From: Ktedonobacter racemifer DSM 44963
GTDB lineage: Bacteria > Chloroflexota > Ktedonobacteria > Ktedonobacterales > Ktedonobacteraceae
Assembly: GCF_000178855.1 (NCBI RefSeq)
Contig: NZ_ADVG01000001.1
Location: forward strand, 2,641,481-2,705,480
DNA: 64,000 nt
Reading direction: 5' to 3'
The position numbers and the translations under genes were made by a program. The notes beneath the pieces are model-generated. The model saw only the letters and a list, made by a program, of their open reading frames with translations, was not told the origin of the DNA and searched no databases. Position 1 is the stretch's first letter, and the number at the start of each line of letters is the position of its first letter. Shown piece after piece: positions 55,265-63,999 of the stretch.

Positions 55265-55724
55265 CCTCAAGGAGACTACTTAGAAGACTTGAAGGAATAC
55301 TCCCTTTTTTGAGGGCTTTTTTTGAGATGGCTTGCAGATCGTAAACGAGGATATTGCGTCCCTTTTGCTTGTCTTTGTATTTTGGTAGTTTGGGACGACC
55401 TTGAAACTTCGAGGGGTCTTCAAACCACGCTTCAAGCCCTTTACGAAACGCCTTCCAGTTCTTGTCAAGAAGTCGAAGGACATCATTGCTCACTTTACGC
55501 GGCAAGGCTTGGTAGGCATCGGTGTCCTTTACCAGATGATAGACCTCAGCATAGCCGAGATACGTACCTGTCTTGATGAACGTTTGGCGCAGGTGGTAGT
55601 TCGCCAAATTGTAGAGGTTCTTGGATGCAAAGGAAGCCGCGTCGAGAGCAGCATAGCGGGCATCATCTGTAGGGATGAAATGGCGTTCAACCAGTTGCAT
55701 CCTTACTCTTCCTTCGCTTCTCAT
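55265..55724 (-). pseudogene. tnpB: N-terminal part of TnpB from an IS607-type element
   Basis: The ATG overlaps the stop of the tnpA remnant (ATGA). About 150 codons show the TnpB N-terminus: YAALDAASFASKNLYNLANY, ALPRKVSNDVLRLLDKNWKAF and FQGRPKLPKYKDKQKGRNIL. No RuvC part is present; sequence similarity ends near 55265 where the PAS fragment region begins. Confidence 0.85.
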
Positions 55725-56281
55725 TCCTTCACCATTTTCTCTGTCTTGCGCTTGGCACGTCGTTGTCCATACATCCGAGCACAAAAACTGTAAAAAATGC
55801 TGCTCACATCTTGTATCAAATCTTCCTTGTCATCATCAGCCAGATTCACAATTTCAACGCAACGGCCTTGAGCGAGCTCCGCAAGGTAAGAATATAGTTG
55901 GCTCCAAAACGAGTAAGCCGATCCTGATGTTCAACAACAATACGCGTAATGCTTGTATCCTTGAGGAGGCTCAAGAGCTTGGGGCGACTATCATTGACAC
56001 CAGATGCGACCTCTTTGGCGAAGATGGCTACCTGATAGCCTTTCGCACGGCAGTAGAGTTGCAGCCGCTCAACTTGGCGTTCTAAGTTGTCTCTGTGCTC
56101 CTGCGAGGAGACACGAGCATACATGGCAATTTTCTCAGAGAGAGGCGAAGGAGTTTTCCCTTCAGTCACAATAATGGTTCCTGAAGGGGGCCTGATACCC
56201 TTGAATCTGTCCGGCTTGCCACCAACGAAACGCCGTTCGGGAACGAATGCCTTGTTGTTTGGCGTATTGACTCAACTTCAT
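55721..56281 (-). pseudogene. tnpA: IS607-type serine transposase, two frameshifts
   Basis: From the ATG at 56281 the protein begins MKLSQYAKQQGIRSRTAFRW, a MerR-like DNA-binding start typical of IS607 TnpA. A one-base insertion in a C run near 56187 shifts it; the next frame has KIAMYARVSSQEHRDNL (catalytic Ser) and VVEHQDRLTRFGANY. A second shift near 55885 leads into RCVEIVNLADDDKEDL to the stop that overlaps tnpB. It is inactive. Confidence 0.85.
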
Positions 56282-56587
56282 GTAGGAAGTGTGCCATAAA
56301 TAACTCTATTTGTCAACATATAGCATTATTTCTTGCGAACGTTCATTACACCATATTACACATAATCAACGTTCCTCGTACTTGCGTAGGGCCTTCGGAG
56401 AGTTCTACAGATGTGATAAAAAATCCTTTCGCAATTTTTCGCCAACTCAAAAAATTTGCTTGAGCATGTTGGGAGGGGCAGTGAGAACGTATAATAAAGG
56501 CAAAAACAAGTTACACTTTCCAATTCGCTTTCAAAATACACTTTAACATTTTTGTGCTCTTTACACCGGCATAAGCAGGAGGCCGAT
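56282..56587. other. Intergenic region
   Basis: AT-rich, without a convincing gene. It should contain the promoter of the following zinc-finger membrane protein gene; no clear -35/-10 pair was settled on. Confidence 0.4.
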
Positions 56588-57334
56588 ATGAGCAATTACA
56601 CAAATCCAGAGGCACAGAGGAACGAGAGGTCGGTGACCTGTAGCATTTGTGCGGCGCGCTACACCGTGACGGGCGCATGGCAGTTGTGGGAGCCACTGAC
56701 GCCCATGCAGCGCGAGCACCTGCTCCTCAACATCAGCCACTTCTGCTATCGCTGCCGCCAACCTGCCTGCCCAGATTGCTGGGATAGGACCTATGCGCTG
56801 TGTGCCGCCTGCGTGCAGGAAGCAGGGTTAGTACTTCAGGTGCAGGAGCGAAACACAGCCTGGGGGGAGGATAGTCAGGAGGGACTGGTCTGTATAGTAG
56901 AAGGGCGCTATCATAGGGAATGGACGAACAAGACCAGTTCCACACATCCAACGCACACACGAGGGAAACGCATACGCAGTGTTTCGGGGAAAGAGGTGGA
57001 TGAGGATGGGGGTCGAGTGCATGAGAGAACGACGCAGCCACCTGTGTTCAAAGCAAGCACAATCCTGGCCCGCGGAGAGAAGAAACCAGGCGAGGTAGCG
57101 CTTGATGAGATCGCGACCCTCCCAGGGCGCCGACCCAGGCCACACTTCAGCTGCATACGCAAAGCCGTCTTCAGCGTTGGAATTATCCTGCTAGCACTGT
57201 TCGTAGGAGGAATCATAGCAGCCACGCTCTCAATGGAGGTCAATACATTTTTATGGCAGATACTTCACATTGATGTGCGCGGATACATGGCTGCTTTCTG
57301 GAACTGGCTGCACCATCCTCCATTTTTCAAATAA
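56588..57334 (+). CDS. Zinc-finger protein with a C-terminal membrane segment
   Basis: The ATG at 56588 follows AGGAGG. The 248-residue product begins with a Cys-rich region: CSICAARY, HFCYRCRQPACPDCWD and CAACVQEAG, enough for two or three zinc sites. A polar, charged middle follows, then one membrane segment (FSVGIILLALFVGGIIAATL, about residues 198-217) and a short outer tail. It may tether a zinc-binding domain to the membrane. It lies 18 bases before the NYN gene, so they are probably one operon. Confidence 0.75.
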   Translation: MSNYTNPEAQRNERSVTCSICAARYTVTGAWQLWEPLTPMQREHLLLNISHFCYRCRQPACPDCWDRTYALCAACVQEAGLVLQVQERNTAWGEDSQEGLVCIVEGRYHREWTNKTSSTHPTHTRGKRIRSVSGKEVDEDGGRVHERTTQPPVFKASTILARGEKKPGEVALDEIATLPGRRPRPHFSCIRKAVFSVGIILLALFVGGIIAATLSMEVNTFLWQILHIDVRGYMAAFWNWLHHPPFFK

Positions 57335-57352
57335 AAGGGGCACACCAATGTC

Positions 57353-57892
57353 ATGAGCCGTGATATTCTCGTCGACGGATACAACGTCATCAAAAAGAAT
57401 CCTATGTTTCAATCCCTGGGCATAGACAACATGGAGCACGCGCGCCGCGTCCTGATTCAACAGTTGAGGAATCGATACCGCAACAGTGAACACACATTGA
57501 TTGTCGTCTTTGATGGGAATGGGGCTCGAGAAGAGATCAGACACGAAGAGCATATTCGTATTGTCTTCTCGCGTTATGGGGAGAAGGCTGACGCAGTCAT
57601 CATCAGGATGGCAGCCCAGGCAAGAGAGGCGGGGCGAGAGGTAGAGATGTATAGCGATGACGGAGAAATTCGCGACGCCGTGGGAGAGAAGGGGGGCCAA
57701 ACACGCTCAACGGGACATTTAGCCATGCAGCTAAAGGCAGGGCCAAGAGACGTTGAGGCCCGGGCCAGGCACCGCATCGAGGTGCGCAAGGTATATGGAC
57801 TCAATCCAGCGGACAAAGCAAAATGGGACTATGAGGAAATGAGCCTGCAACAGCACACTGGGGGCAAAAAGAAAAAGAAGAAACGAAAATAA
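57353..57892 (+). CDS. NYN-domain RNase (YacP/Rae1-like)
   Basis: The 179-residue product starts MSRDILVDGYNVIKKNP, the acid-bearing first strand of NYN/PIN nucleases, and has IVVFDGNGAREE, VFSRYGEKADAVIIRMA and VEMYSDDGEIRDA for the other acidic residues. Rae1/YacP of Bacillus cleaves mRNA on the ribosome; the same role is possible here. The C-terminus is a Lys-rich tail that suggests RNA contact. The stop lies in the terminator stem. Confidence 0.85.
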   Translation: MSRDILVDGYNVIKKNPMFQSLGIDNMEHARRVLIQQLRNRYRNSEHTLIVVFDGNGAREEIRHEEHIRIVFSRYGEKADAVIIRMAAQAREAGREVEMYSDDGEIRDAVGEKGGQTRSTGHLAMQLKAGPRDVEARARHRIEVRKVYGLNPADKAKWDYEEMSLQQHTGGKKKKKKRK

Positions 57893-57919
57893 GGGCCGTC
57901 GCGACGGCCCTTATTTTCG
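57884..57919. terminator. Bidirectional terminator between convergent genes
   Basis: CGAAAATAAGGGCCGTCG and its exact inverse form a 36-bp palindrome with A- and T-runs at both edges, between the NYN gene and the mannosyltransferase gene. Confidence 0.9.
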
Positions 57920-57943
57920 TGTTGACGAGTATAGATGTAAAGG

Positions 57944-58720
57944 CTACTTATGAGCGACAGGGGACGGCTCTTGCTCGGCCTGGCTCTCCTGAACGGCACT
58001 CTTAATCACAGGCGTATGCTGCTGCTTACCAAAGCGCGTGCGAATGACAAAAGTGAATGCCTCAAAAACAATGTTCTTGGACATCTTGGAGGAGCCAACG
58101 CGGCGATCCATAAAGGTAATGGGGGTCTCAACAATCTTAAAGCCATGCTTCATCACCCGATAAGCCAGCTCAACCTGGAAGGCGTAGCCCTGCGACTCAA
58201 TTGTATCCAGATTGATCGTCTCTAGCACGCGGCGACGATAGCAGCGATAACCAGCGGTACAGTCTTGCACGGGAATACCAAGCATGAAGCGTGCAAAAAT
58301 ATTCCCACAGCCACTGATGAGGCGACGCGTGATCGACCAGTTAGGCGTGCTACCGCCAGGGATATAGCGCGAGCCAATGACGAGATCGGCGTTCTCGATC
58401 TCCTTCAGGAAGTTTGGCAGATACTTGGGATCATGTGAGAAGTCGGCGTCCATCTCGAAAGCGGCATCATAGGCATGCTCAATAGCATACCTGAAGCCCG
58501 CGATATAGGCAGTACCCAAGCCCAACTTCCCGGCACGATGCAGCACATGAACGCGAGGATCATTCGCGCTAATCTCATCCGCAAGCTTGCCAGTATTGTC
58601 AGGCGAGTTATCATCGACAACCAGGATATGCGTCTGAGGAGCGAAGGAAAAGATGCTCTCCAGCAGAGGGCGCAGGTTCTCGTACTCGTTATAGGTAGGA
58701 ATGATAATCAACGTTTTCAT
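57944..58720 (-). CDS. Polyprenol-phosphate mannosyltransferase (DPM1-like)
   Basis: The 258-residue product is a GT2 glycosyltransferase: IIPTYNEYENLRPLLESIF, VVDDNSPDNTG, MDADFSHDP with the DxD site, and PNWSITRRLISG. This matches polyprenol monophosphomannose synthases, which move mannose from GDP-mannose to a lipid phosphate at the membrane. No membrane segments are present, as in the catalytic DPM1 type. It is the last gene of a three-gene operon with a flippase-like protein and a UbiA prenyltransferase-fold enzyme. Confidence 0.93.
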   Translation of the reverse strand: MKTLIIIPTYNEYENLRPLLESIFSFAPQTHILVVDDNSPDNTGKLADEISANDPRVHVLHRAGKLGLGTAYIAGFRYAIEHAYDAAFEMDADFSHDPKYLPNFLKEIENADLVIGSRYIPGGSTPNWSITRRLISGCGNIFARFMLGIPVQDCTAGYRCYRRRVLETINLDTIESQGYAFQVELAYRVMKHGFKIVETPITFMDRRVGSSKMSKNIVFEAFTFVIRTRFGKQQHTPVIKSAVQESQAEQEPSPVAHK

Positions 58721-58726
58721 GGAAAC

Positions 58727-59791
58727 TTATTCTCCGCGAGTCGCCGATACCGATGAGAGATCGGCGTTAGATTGATGAGCAATAGAAAGGGACTGGGAAT
58801 CAGGCAAACGATCAGCCTCAGCGCGTTCACGGGGAACGGCCTTGAGCGCAGGCACAGTTCGGAGCGTAATCAGCGCACCAACTCCGATCAGTAGCCCGAA
58901 CCAGAGAGTACAGAAACGAATGAGCAGAGTCGCAGCACCTCCCAATGCCGACGATGACGTTACCAGAAGGCGGGTCAGCCCCAGCACACTGCCATCAGCG
59001 GAACCAAGCCCACCAGGCAAGCCAGAGGCAGAGCCAACCAGGGAAGAAACGGCAAGGATAAAGGTAGATTTCAGCACCAGATCCATACTTGCCGCAATCC
59101 CTAGACCTCGGAAGACAAAATAGAATGCCAGGCATTCCCCTGACCAGGACACAATACCAATGCCAACGGCCAGAAGCAGAGGGCGCCACTGCAATAATGT
59201 ATAGGCACTCTCATAGAAAGCCTGGAAATGCTGAGCAAAGCGCCCCAGAAAAGGGAGCCGCTCACAAATGCGCAAGAGGCGCAGAGAGAGCGTGCGGTTC
59301 TGAATGACCAGCACACCAGCCAGGCCAACGATCAGGAGGGGAAGCATCAACTGCAAACCAAAGCGATAGAGCAAGAGGCCAGAAGAGGCCAGCACCAGCA
59401 TAGCCAGGCCATCAGAGAGCCGCTCAGCCACAATAATAGGCGACGAGTGGCTAATAGGTGCATCGGTATATTGCCTAAGCAAATAGGATTTGAGCAGTTC
59501 ACCAATCTTACCAGGCGTAATAGCCATTGACAGGCCCGAGAGAAAGATGAGCAGGCTGATGGAGGGTCTCACAACAATCCGCAGACGCTTAAGATAATAA
59601 CTCCACTTCACAAAACGTCCAGCATAGTTCACCAGGGTCAGGCCCAGGATCACAGGCAGGTAGATCCAGTGAAAGCCAGCAAATGCCGCCAGCATGTTTG
59701 GAACATCGGCATAGAGCGCGATGACCAGCATGACCACGAAGGCAAATATTAACGAGACTACAATGCCGTTACGTATCTTACGAGTTTGCAA
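58727..59791 (-). CDS. UPF0104 / LPG-synthase-TM-type membrane protein
   Basis: The 354-residue product has about eight membrane segments and family motifs GRFVKWSYYLKRL, SMAITPGKIGELLKSYLLR and GSASGLPGGLGSADGSVLGL. The family comprises membrane parts of lysyl-phosphatidylglycerol synthase and many proteins beside glycosyltransferases, thought to move or handle lipid-linked sugars. Six bases separate it from the mannosyltransferase gene. Confidence 0.88.
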   Translation of the reverse strand: MQTRKIRNGIVVSLIFAFVVMLVIALYADVPNMLAAFAGFHWIYLPVILGLTLVNYAGRFVKWSYYLKRLRIVVRPSISLLIFLSGLSMAITPGKIGELLKSYLLRQYTDAPISHSSPIIVAERLSDGLAMLVLASSGLLLYRFGLQLMLPLLIVGLAGVLVIQNRTLSLRLLRICERLPFLGRFAQHFQAFYESAYTLLQWRPLLLAVGIGIVSWSGECLAFYFVFRGLGIAASMDLVLKSTFILAVSSLVGSASGLPGGLGSADGSVLGLTRLLVTSSSALGGAATLLIRFCTLWFGLLIGVGALITLRTVPALKAVPRERAEADRLPDSQSLSIAHQSNADLSSVSATRGE

Positions 59792-59803
59792 AAGCCAGCT
59801 CCA

Positions 59804-60820
59804 TCAGTGTGGTAAGTAGAATACAAGCAGAATAATTGTCGCACACACCAAAACGGTTATCAGCATATGGCGGTCACGTAGCAGGACCTCGTCAGGGCTC
59901 CCCCCATCGTTGCGTACATAGACCAGGTAGAGATAGCGAAAGATGCCATAGAGCACAAAGGGAAGGGTCAGGATGATATTGTGGTGACCAGTAGGCGCCT
60001 CGATGGTATAGAGGCTATAAGCCATCAGGGTGCAGGTAACCACAACCGTAATCATCTGATCCAACATAGGAATATTATATTCCTTCAGAATCTGGCGATG
60101 AGAGCTAGCTCGCCCCTGCAAGAGTACCAGTTCATTGCGCCGCTTGCTCAATGCCAAAAAGAGCGAGAGCAGGCAGGTCACCATATAGAGCCAGGGGGAG
60201 ATCGAAACGGGAGTCACGACCGCACCCGCAATCACACGCAAGACAAAGCCGCAGGCAATCACGAAAATATCGATCAGAACAATATGCTTTAGCCAGATGC
60301 CATACAGAACCATGAGCACCAGGTAAGAGAGCACACAGAGCGAGAAGAGAACATTTGCCCCCCCCAGGCTGGCATACACATCCTGAGATTTGGCAACGGG
60401 AAGGAAAAAGATCGCCAGGGACAGGGCCGCACACGCTAGCACCAGGACGACAATGGCCCCAATAGCCCAGGAGACGGGGAGTTGTCCCGATGCCAGGGGA
60501 CGCTTACATTTGACCGGGTGCTGTCGATCTTGCTCAATATCAAGCAAATCATTGAGCAGATAGATCGTGCTGGAAGCCAGGCAGAATGCGAGAAAGGCCA
60601 GAGCGGTTCGCTCAAACTCATTTACTAGCAAGAGGTGGCTGGCAAATACAATAGCGATAAAAAGAGTGGCATTCTTAGTCCATTGTTTCAGCCGCATCGC
60701 CTTTACCAGGGCCCGCAGGCGCCCCAGGGTGCTCGGTGTAGGTTGTTGGGCTGTCAGTTGCGGTAAGCCGCCATGTGGAGATTGTGATGTATTTACGCTA
60801 GGTTCACTAGTAGTTGGCAT
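59804..60820 (-). CDS. UbiA-family decaprenyl-phosphate phosphoribosyltransferase-like enzyme
   Basis: The 338-residue product begins with a polar 40-residue tail, then MRLKQWTKNATLFIA and YLLNDLLDIEQDRQHPVKCK, the Asp-rich site of UbiA enzymes, and about nine membrane segments. QWTKN and the following motifs fit the type that attaches phosphoribose to decaprenyl phosphate, the first step toward lipid-linked arabinose. With the mannosyltransferase it suggests polyprenyl-phosphosugar donors for the cell surface. Confidence 0.88.
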   Translation of the reverse strand: MPTTSEPSVNTSQSPHGGLPQLTAQQPTPSTLGRLRALVKAMRLKQWTKNATLFIAIVFASHLLLVNEFERTALAFLAFCLASSTIYLLNDLLDIEQDRQHPVKCKRPLASGQLPVSWAIGAIVVLVLACAALSLAIFFLPVAKSQDVYASLGGANVLFSLCVLSYLVLMVLYGIWLKHIVLIDIFVIACGFVLRVIAGAVVTPVSISPWLYMVTCLLSLFLALSKRRNELVLLQGRASSHRQILKEYNIPMLDQMITVVVTCTLMAYSLYTIEAPTGHHNIILTLPFVLYGIFRYLYLVYVRNDGGSPDEVLLRDRHMLITVLVCATIILLVFYLPH

Positions 60821-60968
60821 AGATTTCCCTAAAAGACGCTCTCTTTCAATATCATGTCTGATATGTTACCAACAGGATAAGTTATTAACGAGACGGTTCA
60901 GCGCTTGGAGCAGTAACGAGTAGGCCAAAAGTCCAGGAGGTATGTAGGCATATTCTGGGTACTCAAAT

Positions 60969-61033
60969 GCTCAGGTTGGTGTATTGGATGCGTGGTGGCT
61001 ACCTGAGGCTGCCACTAACACACCAACCTGAGC
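60969..61033. repeat. Inverted repeat between the operon and the Crp gene
   Basis: GCTCAGGTTGGTGT (60969-60982) pairs exactly with 61020-61033; the loop contains a smaller GTGGC/GCCAC stem. It lies downstream of the Crp gene and may end that transcript. Confidence 0.65.
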
Positions 61034-61059
61034 GAGGTCTCAAACAGACATGACATTAT

Positions 61060-61746
61060 CTAATAAACGCGCCGGCGCAGGTCCGCGATGCGGTGGATGG
61101 TGATACGGTGACGATCTGTACTAATATATTGCTTGTCGGTAAAATAGCCAAGCACCTTGTTCACACTTTCCCGAGAGGCTCCAACCATCGAAGCAAGCTC
61201 TTGCTGCGTCAGGCGGACATCAATACGCACACCATCGCTGGCCTGAATACCATGCGCATCAGCCAGGTCGAGAAGCTTCTTCGCCACGCGCCCATATACA
61301 TCCAGGAAGATAAGATCTTCTACCTGCTGATCAGTATTGCGTAGGCGTTTGGAGAGGACTTCGAGCACAGAGATCGCAATCTTTGGATTTTTGAGGATCG
61401 CTTTGTGAAAATCACTACGCTGTAAGGTATAACACTCAATCTTTTCAAGCGCAATGGCATCGGCCGAACGCCCCAGTCCATCAAGCAGGGCCTGTTCGCC
61501 AAAATATTCGCCCTTACCAAGGACAACAAGCGAGATCTCCTGCCCATCAGGACTTATAAGACAGATTTTCACTTTCCCTTCTTTGATAACGTAGAGAACC
61601 TGTCCGGGATCATCGCGATGAAAGATGACCTCGCCAGAGCGAAAGGAGCGTTTACGAGCTGCACTGGAGAGTTCGCGAATTTCATCTTCGCTTAGACCCG
61701 CGAAGAGATTCACTTGCTTAAAATAGCTTTCGGTGTCTGCCTCCAT
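61060..61746 (-). CDS. Crp/Fnr-family regulator
   Basis: The 228-residue product has the cyclic-nucleotide-binding fold (FRSGEVIFHRDDPGQVLYVI, LGKGEYFGEQALLDGLGRSA) and a C-terminal winged helix with RLTQQELASMVGASRESVNKV. The phosphate-cassette position lacks the full E-x-A-L-x-x-x-R-S/T cAMP pattern in part (GEQALLDGLGRSA is close), so cAMP binding is possible but not sure. No Cys cluster for iron-sulfur is seen, so it is not Fnr-like. Confidence 0.92.
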   Translation of the reverse strand: MEADTESYFKQVNLFAGLSEDEIRELSSAARKRSFRSGEVIFHRDDPGQVLYVIKEGKVKICLISPDGQEISLVVLGKGEYFGEQALLDGLGRSADAIALEKIECYTLQRSDFHKAILKNPKIAISVLEVLSKRLRNTDQQVEDLIFLDVYGRVAKKLLDLADAHGIQASDGVRIDVRLTQQELASMVGASRESVNKVLGYFTDKQYISTDRHRITIHRIADLRRRVY

Positions 61747-62056
61747 CGCTATTCCTTTTCTGTGTATTTTGCTGTGTGTGTCAGCTGCACGTTATCTACC
61801 TGATGCAGCCATCATAACATAAGCCATAGTTGCGTGCAATGTAGCGAAAAGGATCAAGCGAGGCCTCTCAAAACCCTGCCCTGGAGCACTGGAAATATAG
61901 CCGGTTGGATTGATGTGTGCTATAATAATCGGAGTAAATAGGTAGGAATTACACTTTTTTATCTATGAAGCAGTGTCTTTTGAGCTTTGTTAGTTTACAA
62001 ATTGCAGGGCGGCAAACACGTGTCTACACTGTTATTGCCGCTATTGAGGATAAGAG
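61747..62056 (+). promoter_or_regulatory. Divergent intergenic region with an extended -10 promoter
   Basis: TGCTATAAT (61918-61926) is an extended -10 element about 130 bases before the Mrp-type gene. The region separates it from the divergent Crp gene. No gene is seen. Confidence 0.5.
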
Positions 62057-63091
62057 ATGGCGGAAACTATTACTGCCGACATGGTTATTCATGATGTCGT
62101 GACCAGGTATCCAGCAACAGTCAAGGTATTTCATGGTCATGGTCTCCCATGTACCGCCTGTGCGGTTGGAGCACGTGAAAGTGTCGCGGGCGGGGCAAGA
62201 ACGCATCGTTTCTCTCCAGAGAAACTTGAACTGTTGGTAAAAGATCTCAATGCGGCCGCGAATGGAGAGCCGACCTCAGTGGCTCCGAAGAAGGCTCCTG
62301 TGGGCAAGGGCATTCCGCTTAACATGCTCTCGTCTGATCCCGACCGAAAAATCAAGCAAGTAATCGCAATTATGAGCGGCAAGGGCGGCGTAGGCAAGTC
62401 GCTTGTCACAGGCTTGTTGGCGGTCTCGCTGCGCAGACAGGGGCAGCGCGTGGGTATTCTAGATGGCGATATTACCGGCCCCAGCATTGCGCGCATGTTT
62501 GGCACCAGGGGACAGCCCACCAAGTCAGCGAGTGGAGGCATTGAGCCGTTACGCAGCAAAGGCGGCATCAAAGTCATGTCTATGAATATGTTCCTTGAAA
62601 AAGAGAGCGATCCCGTTGTCTGGCGCGGCCCGATGATATCGAGCGCCATCAAGCAATTCTATAGCGATGTGGATTGGGGCCAGCTCGATTACCTGCTGGT
62701 CGACCTGCCTCCTGGGACCTCGGATGCCCCCATGACCGTTATGCAGGCGCTGCCGCTTGATGGCGTCGTGATTGTCTCATCACCACAGATGCTTGCCACC
62801 ATGGTCGTCATGAAGTGTGTCAACATGGTACAGCAGCTCAAAGGCTTAATCGTGGGCGTCGTTGAGAATATGTCCTACTTTGAGACTCCCAATCACGAGC
62901 GCTATGAGATCTTTGGCCCCAGCAACGCAACGGAACTGGTTTCGGTCACGGGCGCACCCCTGCTAGGACAGATGCCGATCGACTCGGCGTTAACCTCGCT
63001 GTGTGACGCTGGTCGCGTCGAAGAGTACTACTCCGACGCCTATGAGGCCCTGGCCGCCAACTTTGTGAGCACGCTCAAGATCAAACGCTAA
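62057..63091 (+). CDS. Mrp/NBP35-type ATPase fused to an N-terminal DUF1858 domain
   Basis: The 344-residue product begins with a DUF1858/ScdA-N-like domain (VIHDVVTRYPATVKVF, then LPCTAC with Cys32 and Cys35). Residues 100-340 are an Mrp/ApbC ATPase: SGKGGVGKS P-loop, GILDGDITGPSIARM and VDLPPGTSDAPMT. Mrp proteins carry iron-sulfur clusters to target proteins, usually through a C-terminal CxxC. Here that place reads YFETPNHERYEIFG with no Cys, while the added domain brings a CxxC. It is monocistronic as far as can be seen. Confidence 0.9.
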   Translation: MAETITADMVIHDVVTRYPATVKVFHGHGLPCTACAVGARESVAGGARTHRFSPEKLELLVKDLNAAANGEPTSVAPKKAPVGKGIPLNMLSSDPDRKIKQVIAIMSGKGGVGKSLVTGLLAVSLRRQGQRVGILDGDITGPSIARMFGTRGQPTKSASGGIEPLRSKGGIKVMSMNMFLEKESDPVVWRGPMISSAIKQFYSDVDWGQLDYLLVDLPPGTSDAPMTVMQALPLDGVVIVSSPQMLATMVVMKCVNMVQQLKGLIVGVVENMSYFETPNHERYEIFGPSNATELVSVTGAPLLGQMPIDSALTSLCDAGRVEEYYSDAYEALAANFVSTLKIKR

Positions 63092-63120
63092 GCGTTTCCC
63101 ACAACCATACGAGAGCGATG

Positions 63121-63201
63121 CTCTTTTAACAGGGGTAGAGGATGTGCTGTGGAAAGGCCTACGACCTTTCCACAGCACATCCTCTACCCCTGTTAAAAGA
63201 G
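63121..63201. terminator. 37-bp perfect hairpin after the Mrp-type gene
   Basis: CTCTTTTAACAGGGGTAGAG begins a 37-base arm (63121-63157) that pairs without error with 63165-63201 around CCTACGA. It is the longest stem in the window. Confidence 0.85.
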
Positions 63202-63211
63202 AACGTGGCGA

Positions 63212-63231
63212 GAAAGCCCCGGTCATTGATG
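63212..63231. repeat. Left-end scrap of a TnpB-type element
   Basis: GAAAGCCCCGGTCATTGATG equals the left end of the tnpB element at 20615 without the IS4 insertion. The rest of an element is not seen here. Confidence 0.6.
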
Positions 63232-63279
63232 AAACGTCATGCGCCGCTGGCCACTGAGATGAACTAAATTAAAAGTAGA

Positions 63280-63999
63280 TCAGGTGACGCCCGTTGGCGG
63301 TTGAATAGCCCGAGGAGATTTGGCCTGGGATGCTTTCATCGCCTTGGCTTCTTTGGTTGCTTGTCGCCTCTGCCGCTGTACTTCATAACCACATACGCGT
63401 TTGGTTGGTTTTGGGGGACGCGCACGCGGAGGCGAAGGTGCGCGTCCCGGCCGTTGTCTGGGCAAATCAGGCGGGGCTGGTTGATAGCACGAACAATCCA
63501 CCTGGGGCAGACTCAGTGCGAGACGTGGGTTCGCACGCAGCAGACCCATATGACGGCCCGCTTGAATGAGCTGTTCGAGCTGGAGCGTTGAAGGGCTGCA
63601 AAGCCGAGGCAGCAGCTCGACCAAAACGGGTACCGATACCTCAAAGAGGTCGCAATCTGCCGCCAGCGCAATCCGTTCACGCAGGGCATAAATGATGTGC
63701 GAGAGAATAAGCACCACCCAGATCTGTACCAGGATCAATTCCTGCTTACTACTCCACCAGTGCGACATTCCCAGATACTCTTTGAGTAAGCGGAAGGCCA
63801 TTTCAATATCCCATCTCCGAGCATACAGTTGAGCTACCTCTCCTAGTGAGAGCATCTGTGGATCACAGATATTCGTAAGATACATGCGAACACCTATCCC
63901 ATCACCTAACCGCACCAAGCGGATCAGATGGCGTGCTTGCTTCTTACCAGTACCTAACCAGATGAGAGCATCAAGTTTCTCGTGATGTCGATAGAACGC
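63280..63999 (-). CDS. IS4-type transposase, C-terminal part, continues past the right edge
   Basis: The minus-strand frame is open to the window end. It has LARRWDIEMAFRLLKEYLGM, the Y-x-x-R-W-x-I-E-x-x-F region with the catalytic Glu of IS4-type transposases, and a long basic Pro/Arg/Lys-rich tail not seen in the IS4 copy at 20655. The first two acidic residues would lie outside the window. Confidence 0.85.
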   Translation of the reverse strand, partial: AFYRHHEKLDALIWLGTGKKQARHLIRLVRLGDGIGVRMYLTNICDPQMLSLGEVAQLYARRWDIEMAFRLLKEYLGMSHWWSSKQELILVQIWVVLILSHIIYALRERIALAADCDLFEVSVPVLVELLPRLCSPSTLQLEQLIQAGRHMGLLRANPRLALSLPQVDCSCYQPAPPDLPRQRPGRAPSPPRARPPKPTKRVCGYEVQRQRRQATKEAKAMKASQAKSPRAIQPPTGVT

